Positions 10,950 through 24,056 of a stretch of DNA of 64,000 nt are shown in pieces. The DNA comes from Pochonia chlamydosporia 170 (lineage: Eukaryota; Ascomycota; Sordariomycetes; Hypocreales; Clavicipitaceae), in contig NC_035791.1 of assembly GCF_001653235.2 (NCBI RefSeq), forward strand, positions 496,001 to 560,000. Reading direction: 5' to 3'. Both the position numbers and the translations under genes were made by a program. The notes below the pieces were generated by a model. The model was not told the origin of the DNA. It saw nothing but the letters and a program-made list of their open reading frames with translations, and did no database searches. Every line of letters starts with the position of its first letter. Position 1 is the first letter of the stretch.

Positions 10950-13900
10950 TCTGTGGGAGGACTTTTCGCAGGAACTCGGGCTCTTTGGGTTGGGCGTCAA
11001 GTCTACAAGGGTGAATGAAGCAAAGTAGGCAGCTCGATTCCTGGGTATTTATCTTGGAACTTTGCTCAGTGGTCTATTTAAAGGCCAAATGATGCATCTG
11101 TAACATGCAGAATCTTGCTTTTTGTTACCCAACCCGGCGAAGGAGGCGGTGAATGAGAGACATTATGCATCATTGCTCCTTTCCATATTGGCTCTATAAG
11201 TCCTCTGAAGTAGCTCAGCAAGAATGCACAAGGGGCCGCATGGCACACCGGTGAAAGTAAAAAACGTCCGGGGCCACGGTGTTGGGAACCGGAGGGCCCT
11301 GACCAACCAAGATTGAGATGATTTCAGAATGCTGGTGTCCTCGGACCGTAGGACGGCCCTCGCGGCACATGGTGGACCATATTTGTTTTCTGAATTTCTG
11401 GTGATTGTATATAGACTGTCAAGATGGGTGTTCAGCAGCGGCAAGTTGCATTGGACCAGACCCTTTTCGGTTGGAGGGTCACATCGGTGTACTTGAAGGA
11501 GGATACCTTTGGTGAACTCTCGGTGGCTTCTTTTTAAGAAGGGCAAGTTTATTATACTTTTGGATACATGTAAGTATCTACCTAGGTAGGTAGGCAAGTA
11601 TGATGCCGCCCAACTACATGCGAAGAGCGCACAACGTGGAAGATGTTTGCCATGTCATAGTGCTGACACGCGACACCACTGACAAATTCAAGGAATTGCG
11701 ACCAACGTCTGTACTGGTTGATTTACTCGCTCAAGATACTGTAGGTAACAGTCTTGTAAAAGTTACTATGAAAGAAATAATTGAGTTGACAAATTCTGGA
11801 AGAGACCACGCCAGTGAGCGGGGAGAGTCCGCGTGTGTATAGCCTTTGTCTGAGAAGATAGAACTTCGTGAGTTCTGATCTCTGATGCACTGTAATGACG
11901 CACGGAGGTTTCCGTCATGCATATGTGTTATTGACGCATTGGGTGCATGGAGGTTTCAAATGCTGGCATGGGGCGGATGCGTGACGCAAGGATATTGCAA
12001 CATATATTGGGACATCAAAGGCGACAGAAATATATACGCACGTTAAATGTATTTCACACAGTCAAAGATACATTAAAGAGTAGTGTAGTATGTGACTGCA
12101 TGCCAATACACACGTGGTATGTCCATATATGTGCATACACATATACTCCATGCCACATTGCAATGGCACATCACCGTCTGTGCAGCCCAGTACGCTTGGT
12201 CTGGTTGGTTGAACAGATTTGACCTTTGACAGTAAAATCAGGTGTATCGCACGAAGAATAATATGGAACAAATAGCAGCGTTGATTTATTTTTGCTGAGG
12301 TAAAATATTGGATATATGTCCGCCATCCCATGGAAAGATAATGTCGTGTCACTATGGCGGACGCAACTGCAGCAGAAGGTGGATTATCAGCGGCCAGACA
12401 GACCAGCCCAGATGGCTTCATGTTGTGAACCATGCATGGCAGGGGATGCGGGACATGCACGGGCTAATTGGTAAAGATAATGGTCATTTTGACCGATGCC
12501 GTGATGAAGAAGCTTCGACAGATTTCTTGAAATCGCGTCGGACCGGCCATCATTCCACGGCGCAGTCGCCATCCAAAACAACGAGACATACATGTTAACA
12601 TCGATGTCTAATGACGAGGTGATGGGCATGGAAGCAGATGACATGCCTAATGAGGGCGGCGGATGATTCGATTCGAGCATTGCATATACCGTATGTGTGC
12701 GTAGGTGAGGTACTTGGTCGGAGAGTGTGCATTTGCCGCTGGCACGTATTGGAATCTCCCTTTATCCAACGAGGCATCAATATAACTGCAGAGGTCGATT
12801 TATGATAGAAGGCCCTTGGAATGTTTCTGTTTCAACAAGGGCAGAAGATTGAAGGATCGACCCATTTGAGTACTGACAGGGGCACAAGGGCGGGCGACCA
12901 GGCGTAATGCTCGTCCGCTTGATGAACCTGGGTCTCTGGCTGGGTTAGAATGCAATGGAAAATGCAATCATCGTCCATTTTGATGCCTACTCGACAAAGA
13001 AAAAGAGTGACTCTAATAATGCAGCAGAAATGAGGCCTGGTTGGAGTTCAATGTTGATTGGTCGTTGGTGATTCGTCCCCAGATCTACGTCAAACTCTCG
13101 GCGTGGGCGACTTTCTGGTGCTGCCAAGAGGAGTCAAGTCAAGGCAGTCAATCCTTCATGAGTTTTGGTCCAGAGAAACCAAGACAAGGGCCATCAATAT
13201 TCCTCACCACGGTTAATGAGCCCTGCAATCCAAGTGACGGCCATTCATTTCAGGCTTGGAACACGCACATAATTTTTTTTGCCCTTCTTTCTTCTTTTAT
13301 TTTTGCTAGTGGTCCTGCAGTTCATTTCCATATCGTTTGCGTCTCCTCTCCATCGTCAATCCTCTACCCTCGCATACAATCAGAACGCATCATCTGCAGC
13401 ACTTGACCAGGCTTCATCTCCACCATAGCTCCCGAGCTAGGCCAGCCATCATCCCCCCATCGTCCTCTCATAGTCTTGCCGCCCGATCAATCTCCACCAA
13501 CCCATCCATCACGCACCAGACGACGCCGCAAGCTCCCGACCCCCCCTTCCCATTCCCCGTGCCGAGTCGACCAGACCAGACCAGTCCCGTGCCTCAAGCT
13601 CGAGACTCCATCGGTGCCGCCGTTCCCGGTGCTGACAGGATACAACACTGCCTCTCTCTCTGTCGTCAAACGTCTGGTCACTGCAGAAAGCTGCCTTCCT
13701 TCTCTCTCGGCTGCTTGCTCTTTGTTGTTTCCTGGTCACAGCTCCACGCGATCCTCTGCTGGTTTACCACTGGCAGGCGCGAGGAAATGACAGCAACTTG
13801 AACTCGACCTTGACCAACCCATCCGTCGCGCAAGCTTAGCTCAGCTCCTCTTTGCTTTGCTCTGCTTTGCTCTCAACCCCCAGTCCCCGTCACTCGTCTG

Positions 13901-13980
13901 GGAGCACAAAACCTGGCCATCTTTGTGCTTCAACACAGGAACTTTGCTGGCCGTCGTGCCACTACCTGTGAGCAACAGCC
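10950..13980. other. Long intergenic stretch with pyrimidine-rich leader
   Basis: About 3 kb lie between the divergently transcribed P450 and Vnx1-like genes. 11-13 kb is AT-richer and has many stops; no recognisable protein was found. 13.3-13.98 kb is strongly C/T-rich and reads as promoter and long 5' leader of the exchanger gene. A CTACCTAGGTAGGTAGG palindromic cluster lies at 11578-11594. Confidence 0.5.
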
Positions 13981-16900
13981 ATGGATGATCCAAACAAAGA
14001 CGGCGCGTCTTCGGGGCGTCGCCGAACCTCAATTACATCGCCCACGGATGCCAGCCAGAGCACCCATTCACACGACAACACAACCCCCAGTCGTCCTGGA
14101 GATGGTTTTGGGGAGAGCTATCAGTCTACAGATACCGTGCGACACCGACCCGAAGGTACTGGATACGGTACGTGCTATCGTCCTCAGCTTTTCTTCGTTT
14201 CTTTTTTCTTTTCGCCGTTTTGGTCATCCCATGCGTCTCTGGCTTTTCGCTGCCGACACATTTGCTGCCATAGCAAGACTAACCCGTCGTCTGCAGGAAC
14301 CATACACATTCCTCCCACCGCAAGCAGCAGTCAAACAGCAGCCGATTCTTTTCAAGACCGCCCTCAAACCAAGGGTCCAGGGACACCTCAACCGTCGCGA
14401 TCGGGTCTCAAACCTCCCCACAGGGTCAAGTCGTTTCCCCGATTGCGAAAGCCCCCATTGTCCAGAAGGACGTCGTCGAATACGCCGCACCGAGGCGAAA
14501 TCTTCTCTGCCGACGATGAACCACACGAAGTCGAGGCTGATGCTGTCGAGCGCCAAGGATATTCCACCCGTCGACGGTCTCAACAGACTACCAGTACTCT
14601 TACCCGGCTGCAATCATATCGAACCGGCGGCGATGGAGAGGACGAGGAGGAAACTCGAACTGGAGGCGTCCCCACCACAACAGCCGAAGAAGACGAACAA
14701 GAACACGATGATGACTTGCCTCTCGACGAGCATGTCGACTGTGACTCTGACGGCGAGATAAGCGAGGCCGAAAGCTTCACTCTCAAGGACAGGCAGCAGG
14801 CCATCAACCAGACACATCCCTTTGGTATCAGAGTGTGGAAACCTGCACTGTACAAGAAGGACCGGTCCATTCAGAAGTTTGCTCAGGCAGATATTCATTC
14901 GTCTCCTGGCGGCAGAGTAAGCAACTGGCTGCTTCTGTTCAACCTTGTCTGGACTCTGGTCTTTGGCTGGTGGATGGCTACCCTGGCGGCCCTAGGAGCC
15001 ATTGTCTGTTTACTTTTTGCTGCAGCTCCAAGTGGCAGAGAGTACGGGCGCGTTCTTTGGGGTCTCGCCGGCTACTTGTTCTATCCCTTTGGCAAGTTTG
15101 TGCGACTGGAAAAGGACGAGGCTTATTTGCATGAGGACGGAGACGAAGGCCGAAGCATCTCGGAATATGAGCAGTGGCAGAGCGGCGATTTGGAATACGG
15201 ACGCCTGTTCTTTGGTCCCGACGGCAACCGATCCATTGTTGGGCGATCGAGGCGAAGCATCGATTCCGAGCGCAGCGAAACCGAAAGCCTACTTGGACGT
15301 GGTCGACGAGGCGGATCGCGCGACATGCACCCTCGTATGAAGCGACGACTCTTTGGTCGAGGGGAGTGGAACATTGGCCGTGTCATCTTCTTCATCTTTT
15401 TCTACTGCCTCATCTCCCCGGCCTTGATCGTCACCTCGGCTATATGTTGGTTCCTCGTCTTTTGGATCCCCATGGGCAAAGTAACCATCCTCTTGTTTGA
15501 TCACCTTCGCCGCCACCCGCTCGCTCTATCCTTCGAGACTCACATGCACTATATGCGAAGCGAGGATGGCCCCGACTCGTCCATTCTAGTCTGCACCTAC
15601 CGAGCCGTTGGATCCAAGTATTGGAAGTACACCGTTGACGGAACCAATATTTTCCTCATCAACCTCATGGCTGTCGTCTGTTTTGTCATTTTCGATTGGG
15701 CTGTCCTTGAGGGTGTCCTTCACATTGACAGCGTTATTACGTCACCAGCCTTTCTATTCATGGCCGGATTGCTGTCCATCATTCCACTGGCATACTTCAT
15801 CGGCCAGGCTGTTGCGTCTATATCGGCCCAATCGTCAATGGGGCTTGGCGCTGCCATCAATGCCTTTTTCGCCACTGTGGTTGAAGTGTTTCTATACTGC
15901 GTTGCCCTCAATCAAGGCAAAGGACAGCTTGTTGAGGGAAGTATTGTGGGCAGCATCTTTGCTGGTATTCTCTTCCTGCCAGGCATCTCCATGTGTTTTG
16001 GAGCGCTGAAGCGCAAGACGCAACGATTCAACGCCAGGTCGGCCGGTGTCACATCCACCATGCTGCTTTTCGCCGTGGTTGGTGCATTTGGTCCGACGCT
16101 ATTCTATCAAATCTATGGAACCCATGAGCTAAGCTGTACGGATTGCGAAGACTTGGGTCCCGGCGGAAGTGGTAATACTGGTGAGGCCCGCGATTGCCGT
16201 CGATGCTATTTCTCTCAGGCACCCGCGCTTGACGACCGCTTTTACCTGGAAGCTGTTCGGCCCTACTGCTACCTGGCCGCCGCCATGCTCTTCTTCTCAT
16301 ACCTCATTGGACTGTGGTTCACCCTGCGAACTCATGCGGCGGTGATCTGGAACGCCGAGATTGAGGAGAAGAAGCACGAAGAGCAACTGCAGGCCTCGGT
16401 TGTTCGAAGCTCTCAGCCTTCGGCTGCGGAAACCACTGCCACGGATATCCGCGACTCTCATCTCTACAAGCGAATTCTGGGCCAGTCGCTGAAGCAGGTC
16501 GGTCTACAGCCACGTCCCGAGGAGGTTGGCCGCCAAGCATCAATCATCAACCAAGATGCCGGCGCCAACGGGATGGCCGCAACCCCTCACGTAGTTCCTC
16601 CTAAGGGAAGTGACACGATTCGATCCACCGTCAACGTGCCGGGGCTCAGCCAGGCAGACAACACTGCCCTTGCTCGAGAAGTCGCTCAGATTGCAGCAAC
16701 CGCGGCCACATTGGCGTCAAGAGATCGCGAAAGATCACGAAAGCTGTCTGCGACGCCCGGGCAGCACGGCACCGTGCGAGCACACCAAACCCAGGCTGAT
16801 GAGGGCACGGTGGCTGCCGAAACAGCAACTGCACATGCTGGCGGCCACGGTGGTGGCCACGATGCTCCAAACTGGGGTCGCGCAAAGAGCTCCATTATTC

Positions 16901-17562
16901 TCCTCGGAGCGACGATTTTGTATGCCGTCATTGCGGAAATTCTGGTTGATACGGTGGATGTTGTGTTGGAGAGTTTTTCGATTGACCAAAAGTTTCTGGG
17001 CATTACGCTTTTTGCCCTTGTTCCCAATACGACTGAATTTTTGGTAAGTTTGCCTCTATTATTTTTTTTTCTCGCTATTATTATATGTATATGTTTTAGA
17101 GGTGCAAGCCAAGCGTACTGACCATCGTCATAGAACGCCATCTCATTTGCCATGAATGGCAACATTGCGCTGTCCATGGAAATCGGTTCCGCCTACGCTT
17201 TGCAAGTGTGCTTGCTGCAGATTCCGGCTCTTGTCCTTTTCTCGGCTGTGTATCCCAACATTCCCAAGGGCGGCGATCCCAGCTTGTACACCTTTTCGTT
17301 GCTGTTCCCTCAGTGGGACATGGTCACCGTGATCCTATGTGTGTTCCTTCTGAGCTACGTGTACGGCGAAGGAAAGAGCAACTACTTCAAGGGCAGCATT
17401 TTGGTGCTAACCTACTTCGTCGTGGTGATTGGGTTTTACTTTAGTGGATTCACCTCGGAGGTGATGGGTATGGAAAGATTCGACATTATGGGGGCAGACG
17501 GGAAGTATCAGAGTTACAAGACCATTGGAAGGGGGACGAGTGGACGAGCATACCACGCGTAA
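13981..17562 (+). CDS. Vnx1-type vacuolar cation/H+ exchanger (CaCA superfamily)
   Basis: Three exons, 13981-14167, 14297-17043 and 17134-17562, give about 1120 aa; the start is in the strong context GCCATGG. The first 250 residues are hydrophilic and acidic, with runs such as DGEDEEETR. At least a dozen membrane segments follow, interrupted by a charged loop rich in arginine. The two ion-binding alpha repeats are visible: NAFFATVVEVFLYCVALNQG with VEGSIVGSIF, and VPNTTEFLNAISFAMNGNIA with SMEIGSAYALQ; the second is completed only by splicing exon 2 to exon 3. A cysteine cluster (CTDCEDLG, CRRCYF) lies in a loop between them. Yeast Vnx1 (about 900 aa) is a vacuolar Na+(K+)/H+ antiporter; a Ca2+ role is also possible. 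Intron 1 (14168-14296, 129 nt) is a multiple of three without stops. Confidence 0.92.
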
Positions 17563-19850
17563 GATGGAAGGAAACGTATACAAATTGTACTATACAGACG
17601 TATGGTTGGTAATGTGATTTGGAGGCGGGTGTCTGTTCCTGCTTAGAGATTGGCTGCGTGGCACTTCGCAGGCACCTGCGTCTCAGGCGAATAGGTAGAA
17701 GGCAGGTGTTGTTGGTGTATATTTTCTTAGTTGCTGGTCTGTGGAAGTTGTGTATTCTGTCTGGGCGACAGCGCTGGTTCAAGGTTGTAAGTACAGTGAA
17801 GAGGGCATTGCATTGTTAGGACGTTAATGGATTTGGGCATTTGGGTCTGGGCAGCAGTGAGATTAATTGAATTACGTTGAGTACAATGGCGATTGGTTTG
17901 GTGGACACTTGGCTTTGGTTGTAAGATGGCAAGTGTGACGAGTTGTACGTATGACCTGTGATGGAGACGAGGCGGAATTGGAGGAAGCTGGTCTTGCATC
18001 TCGAGTTGGATGTGGCTGGTAAGAGTCACAGACTCAGGTCACCTTTCTGCAGACGAATGTGCTCTGGTAAAGTAGGGTGTTTCTTATAGCAGCTGGATGT
18101 GGCTGGGTGATTATGACGGATTGAAAGGTTTGCTAGGATTTTTCATGTCAAGACAGCAGTGAACTCTGCCAGCAATGGCCCAGCTACGTATGGAATGCAT
18201 TCTCAGTGAATCTATGGGTTGGTCAAGCGGGCACATTGGTTTCAATTCGCACGCACAAGCAGTAACAAATCCCCGAGTGAAAAAAAAATCTCTCCCTCAC
18301 GTCCAAGTCAAGCCTAGACCGCAATGAAAAGAAAAAAGAGAACCTGTCAGACGTCCATCAACACCCACCCCATCCATGTGTCCGAAGACAGCAACGAACA
18401 GGGTCGAGATCATCAACAAAGCTTCCCGACATGTTGCCATGCCATACGGGAACAATCTCTCTATACAGCCAGCGCTCAAAAGAAGCGAGACCGCCATCCT
18501 TGCGGACAGAGCGAGAGGAACCGGAGCTTTCACTCTAGGGTGTCGAGGATATACATTCATCAACCAGGGTGGATTCTGTGGCTCTTTTAGGGAACCAAGA
18601 GAAGGTCGAATACTATAGAAATGATTCTCCTGGGGGGGTTGTTAGAACATCTGCGGAATGTGTGTGGTGGAGGAGAGCAGTTGGGGTGCACATACTGAAG
18701 TATTGTCGACGTGAAGAAGAAAGGAAAAAAAGAATGAAATGGAGGGTGGGAGATGGGACTTTTATAGAGAATTGTGTGGTGGGCGGTGAGGGAGTGATTT
18801 GGCAGAATCTTTTTTTTTTTTTTTTTTTCGACGGTCTGGCTGGGTTCCACTGCAGGGGTCGGGGGACAAAGTGAGCGGATGGTGAGTGGGTGGATGTGGA
18901 TTATGTGGGGCTGGTTTGATGTACCCGTTGGATAAAGAGTGAGAATTTGTCGGTTGTTCAGATTTTGAGACTGATATTGACCCACTGGGAGAGAATTGCA
19001 CCTTGTTGATGGGGAATTCATCTCGCAAGTGAGCTGTTGAATTTATGGAATGGGTTGGTAATTTCGGTTCGTGAGTCGTGACGAGCTGGGTGTCCTTGTA
19101 CTTGCACTTGAGCATGTGCTTGTGCATAGGTACGCAGCTCTTTGTGTCTGGTTGGTTTGCACAAGTTGTGCGTGTTGTGCGATGTTATGAGGTTTCTGTC
19201 TGGCACCAAGAAACTGCATTTTGGACGAGCAATAATTACAATTTGCACTGTGCTTGCTATGACTGGTGACAAACTACCTTGTATGTAGCACGCTGTTGCT
19301 AGATCCTGTCAACCTGTCCATTTTGCGTTGGACTGTGATGTCGCTTTGAGGAATACTTGTCTGGCATCTACAGAACGAAGTGCGAAATATCATACTTGCT
19401 ACAAACTTGAACCGTAAATTGTACGCACACCTAATGTCAACCGCAGCTACTACACATGATCTGGCCAGCTGTTTTGCAATCCTCTTTCCGCGATGACTAG
19501 TGTAGGGTAACATCTCGAAACACGGCCAGAAACACAACACCAGTGGATTGCATTATGTACAGAGTTTTCTTTTCCGTACCGATAGACATGACGGAAGAGA
19601 ACCACCCGCAACCCATTGCTTGCTACTCCGTACTGTGCCATGACCGCTGCAGCTTGAGATGCCAAGTCAGGGCGGAAAAATGGAAATATTGAACTGCCCA
19701 GGATGAGCAACCCACTCGCTCCATCTACCAGCCACATTTATCTGCCGACTTGATGATCAAGCGGTGACCAGGTACCTACCTAGGTACGTAATTAAGATCT
19801 ATCAAGTATATTGACGTACTTCATACACATGAAATTAACTTGAAGACGGC
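17563..19850. other. Convergent intergenic region, no gene recognised
   Basis: About 2.3 kb lie between the 3' ends of two converging genes. It holds a T19 homopolymer (18810-18828) and a GGTACCTACCTAGGTACGTA palindromic cluster at 19771-19790. Open frames are short and of low-complexity composition; none was recognised. Confidence 0.5.
18810..18828 (+). repeat. Poly-T tract (19 nt)
   Basis: Uninterrupted run of 19 T, inside noncoding sequence. It is either a simple homopolymer or the reversed A-tail of a decayed retroposed copy; no flanking element was recognised. Confidence 0.9.
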
Positions 19851-20989
19851 TTACTCAGCCGAGACTGCATCGGGATTCACATCAGTCTCTACCTTCTCAG
19901 CAGACTGCGACTCCATCACCTTTGGAGCTTCTCTGACAGGATCCTTAGTCTCGGCTTCAAGGCTAGGCTCGTTAGACTTCGTTGCAGCCTCGGCCGGGAT
20001 GGCATCGGCATCGGCATTAGTCTCTCCCTTCTCAGCCGACTCCATCACCTTGATTGCTTCCTCGACACGATTCTTAGTCTCAGCTTCAAGACCAAGCTCC
20101 TCAAACTCCTTTGAAATCTCAGCCAGTCTCTTCTTCCAAAACTCCCATCGCTGTAAGCTTCGAGGGGGTAGGTCGCTGCCGTAGAGATCACCTGGCCGTA
20201 GCACCGCAATATCATGCTCGTCCAGCTCTTCATTCGGAAGATTCATCTCCTCTAGCAGGACTTTGCTGCAACAGAGAATCCACTCAGCGGCTACCCAAGC
20301 CCGGCAGTCCATCAGCGGCCCTGGTTTGGGGCCCTCCTCAAGAGCCGAACGAATCTCCCACATGCCCAGATAAAGGGGCTGGACGTGGCCACAGCCAACG
20401 AGATGTGCAACAAACGAGTTTGCGTTTTGCCACTCCGTGAGAGGAACAGGGTCCGTTTCGTCGCCAGCAAACGGCTCTTTGCCCAGTGTCAGTGTCATCA
20501 AGCACATGTTTGTTGAAAATGTTACAAGTTGATAGCACGTACTGTATTCCCAATACTCCCTCAGTACAATACTGAGTTCGGGAAGATTCATCCAGTCAAT
20601 GTCCTAAACAAGGTTTGTCTCGTCAGGCCCAATTATGACCTTGATATGACAATATGCAGTTACTCAAAACGTACTGGGAACTCGTCATTGCCCGCTGGCC
20701 CTCGCTGGCGGACATAGTCGGAAGCAAGGACCAAGGTTTGTTGCCAGTCGTGGCCGGCTGGTATGTGGGACACCATTTGCATCAACACGTACCATATGGA
20801 ACTCAGGGCACCACCGTCCTCGACGTCGGGATTGGAATCGTGGAGGAAGAAGAAGGTATCATTGGCAATCTTGGTGGCCCGTGCTTCTCTGCTGGCTGGG
20901 TACTCGAGTGCTCCTCTATATGTGTTGAAGATGGCCCGTAGCATGGGAGGGAATGAATCAAGCTTGTTCAGGGGTTGTAGAAATTCCAT
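19851..20989 (-). CDS. DUF3632-like fungal protein of unknown function
   Basis: Three exons, 20989-20675, 20603-20543 and 20476-19851, give 333 aa with consistent phases; both donors are GTACGT. The N-terminal part (LRAIFNTYRGALEYPAS, WYVLMQMVSHIPAGHDWQQT) and the middle (TEWQNANSFVAHLVGCG, RAWVAAEWILCCSKVLLEEM) match the layout of fungal DUF3632 proteins: a helical domain in which an early residue block is followed by W-x(4)-N-S-F-x-A-x-L. The last 90 residues are a low-complexity acidic tail with two diverged copies of an EAETK-x(6-8)-KVMES-x-EK unit. An in-frame ATG at 21079 would add 30 residues rich in Ser and Gln; I prefer 20989 because the core begins there. The biochemical role is unknown. 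The family call is from memory of its pattern, not a search. Confidence 0.75.
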
Positions 20990-22281
20990 GTTTGTTTGGT
21001 GTTGCTGTTGGCGGATTTGTGAATGGGGAAAAAATGGGAGAGGCTTGAATGATGATGAGAAGGAAGAAAGAACTTTCAAGGAAGATGAAAAGCTTAGAAG
21101 AAGGGAGAAAAGCAGGTCAATGGAAAAACAAAGAGAGCAAAGGCAAAAAATGGTGTTGGGGTTCGTTGGATGGCGCAGCTGGAGCTGGCCATTTATCGAA
21201 TTTGATCAAATGCTTATTGGAGCATTGGAAACGTCTGGTGGATGGATGGCCGAAGCGCGCGCTTCAACTTGTCGACGACGACGACTGGGCGTGAGGCGAC
21301 ATCTGTGAGGTGTGCGTGACGCAAGGCTCACTGACTGTGCGATGCCTGGTCTGGTCTGGTCTGTTCAACGTTGGGTTGGTGTTTGTTCACTAAATGTAGA
21401 CGGGATGCGGACTGGATGCATCAATTGATATGCACATGCAGACTCCAACATTGAAGCGGGGTCGAGACAAAAGTTTAGAAGATTAGGCGCCAGTCTGGCG
21501 GCTGTCAGGACTCCATGGTCAGCATTCAATCTTCACAATTCCGTCTGGTCCCAGCCATCAAATGCTGTGCCGTCTTTTGCCAAGCCATCTTGGGTCAAGT
21601 ATACTAATCAATTCTTTTCCTTTCTAGCCGCCGTCGCTCATCAACATTGAACTCGAATTCTGACCAGCCTTAACCGACCATGACCCCAATGTTACACAGC
21701 AGCAGCAGCAGCACGGCCATGGACTGGAGTTTCAACACTACATGTAACGGCGCTTCCTGAAACTCCCTGAACTGCGACCCTCTGCGGCCTCTAAAGATTT
21801 GACTCTACTCGGATTGACTGGATTTGACTCGGGTTGGCCAGCCTGGTCTGGCCTGTTTCCATTTCGAGCCTCAGACCTGGGACTGAAATATCTGGTGGCC
21901 AACAACAGTCAAAATCATGACATTCATCACGCCATGCATCTCCGGCTGCGCATTCAATTTGATCCTACTTGGGAACACGGCCAACATGTTGCAGAAGTCT
22001 TGACGTTGGGCCGTGCCATGCTCGTCCCGCTCAACCTCCCGTCCGCTGGTTGGATGGGACGAGATTCGCCTCGTTCCATTCCGGCGCTTGCCAGCAGAAA
22101 CACAGCAGGAGAAGAGACATGCCAATCAACTCTTACTGGGAATCTCATGATATAATGGGGTGTGTGCCGGTAGTTACAACTCTTTGAACCGAAACAACAT
22201 ACTCTGTAGTCTCCTCTACGAAATCCAAGAACAATAACAAGCACCATCACCTACTACAACTGGCCACTCTCCTCCCTCATC
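20990..22281. other. Divergent intergenic region
   Basis: About 1.3 kb between the DUF3632-like gene and the next plus-strand gene. It contains a CTGGT repeat at about 21340-21360 and a short AGC run near 21703. It should hold both promoters. No gene was recognised. Confidence 0.5.
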
Positions 22282-22807
22282 ATGTCTTCTAACTCCGGAG
22301 CTGGATCTGAACCTGCTGGCAATACGCCGCCTCGACGTACACCTACAGACTCGTCCTACGTATGCACTAACAGCCCTCTTTTCCTTGTACAGCTCTCCAC
22401 TGCCAACTAACAAGGTGGAATAGTATGACTTTCACGGAACACCATCCGACAGAAGCGGCAACGGCCAGACCTGGATGTACGCCCGGGACGCTCGAGCACA
22501 ACAGGCTGGAGCATCTCCCCAGGCGGCACGTCCATACCCCAGCTACTTCGGCAACAAGGACCAAACGCCCGTCACTCTTACAACCGCAGCTGAAGCCATC
22601 CCACATCCAAGCGGGCGCACAACCCAAGGATGGCTTCACCAACCGCTAATTCCCAACCAAACGACAATGTTTAACCCCGGACAAAACATGCCTGGTGCAG
22701 TACGAAGTGTTTATCCTCCAAGTGACCCTTCGACATTTGATGTTATTTATCACTCGGGCGTACGCAGAGAGTTCAACAATGCGACGTATCACCCGGCCAA
22801 TCGATAG
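22282..22807 (+). CDS. Small proline- and serine-rich protein, unknown
   Basis: Two exons, 22282-22359 and 22424-22807, joined over a 64-nt intron (donor GTATGC, branch CTAAC, acceptor ATAG), give 153 aa. The protein is hydrophilic, with no signal peptide or membrane segment. The N terminus is disordered (SNSGAGSEPAGNTPPRR); the C terminus is the best-ordered part (YPPSDPSTFDVIYHSGVRR, then EFNNATYHPANR). I do not recognise the family. The stop TAG is followed in the same frame by an ATG-GAC repeat and 45 open codons (see findings). Gene status rests on clean splice sites, an open joined frame and a plausible start; it could be lineage-specific. Confidence 0.65.
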
Positions 22808-24056
22808 ATGGACATGGACATGGACATGATGCGGCGGCGGAGCATCGTAAACTTCTTGTTCCCGCCTTCGAACGGGCTATTAGTACCAGGTGTAGGCGTT
22901 TGGGTCTTAGTAGATGCATCTACCTGTTGCTGTTGTTGTATTTGAATACCTCAAATAGTGGCTAGTGAAAACGGCTGGTTACATGTTTACTGTGTAATAG
23001 ATGCTGGAGTTTGTATCTGAGAATTCCTGGAAACATTTTGGTTCAGTTCCAAAACTTGATGCTCTAAATTAATTCACACAAGGGTGGATTGCTGAAGCTT
23101 GAATGATCTGTGAGGACAGGGAATCACTATTACTTTAAAAGTAAGAATATATACTCTTTTCCAGGCTTTAGTTGTGCTGCAGACCAAGAAGTGCCAAAAG
23201 GGGAACCACGATGATGGGGACACTCCACGCACGTGTGCTTTGTGTAGAAAGACATAAAGTGTTGACTACATACTTTTGAATCGTATTGGTTAAGAGACAG
23301 TCAAGAGTTTCAAGAGAGCATGCCAACAACCGCGAAGTTGTTGCGTAGCTAAGGAGTGCTTGTGTAGAAGAAGCTGGGAATTCCTGGACACGGCCGGGAT
23401 CATGGCATTACACATACCAAATATAAATGGACACTTGAACAAATCTCCTCTAATTCGCCCTGCAGACTGAACATCAAAAGAGTACAGCCTCGAGGGAATC
23501 AAAATAGCATACAGAGTCCCACGTCACAATATGACGCATGCTGAACAAGAAGTGAAGTGCTCATGTACATGTTGAAGCCGGTCAAGCAATTTTGAACCCA
23601 GTTTCTAAACAGTTCTTGGCTCCATAAACAGCTTCGCGTTAGTCCACTTGATGTACCGTTATGGATGACCCTGTTTCCACGGAAAGCCCATCTGAGGATG
23701 GCCAGCGAACTATCCAGTTACCTCCAGTTCTTCTGTCACCTCAAATAGCATCCGCCCAGCTGGTGAACTTACACCGCATGCCTGTCCAAATGCTCACAAA
23801 TGACATATGAGGGATGAGGGCATTACACATGAATAAGCTGTGAGTACATTGCTACGTGAAAAGCCCAGCCATATGAGTGCTCGCAGCCAGATATAAAGAG
23901 CCAGGCTTCTCCGTCATTTTACCATTTTACCATGCCAAAGTGTGCAACTCAGACTTAATTTCTTTTTGCCTAGAAGGCATCCCAAACCCAGCTGATCGCA
24001 AAAGGCATTGCAAAGTCACTTCAACAACCAGAAACGCAATCAAATCTCTTAGCAAG
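22808..24056. other. Intergenic stretch
   Basis: The first 138 nt continue the preceding frame after its TAG stop to a TGA at 22943-22945. The remainder up to the first zinc-motif gene is AT-rich with no recognisable gene; its end is the promoter and leader of that gene. Confidence 0.45.
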
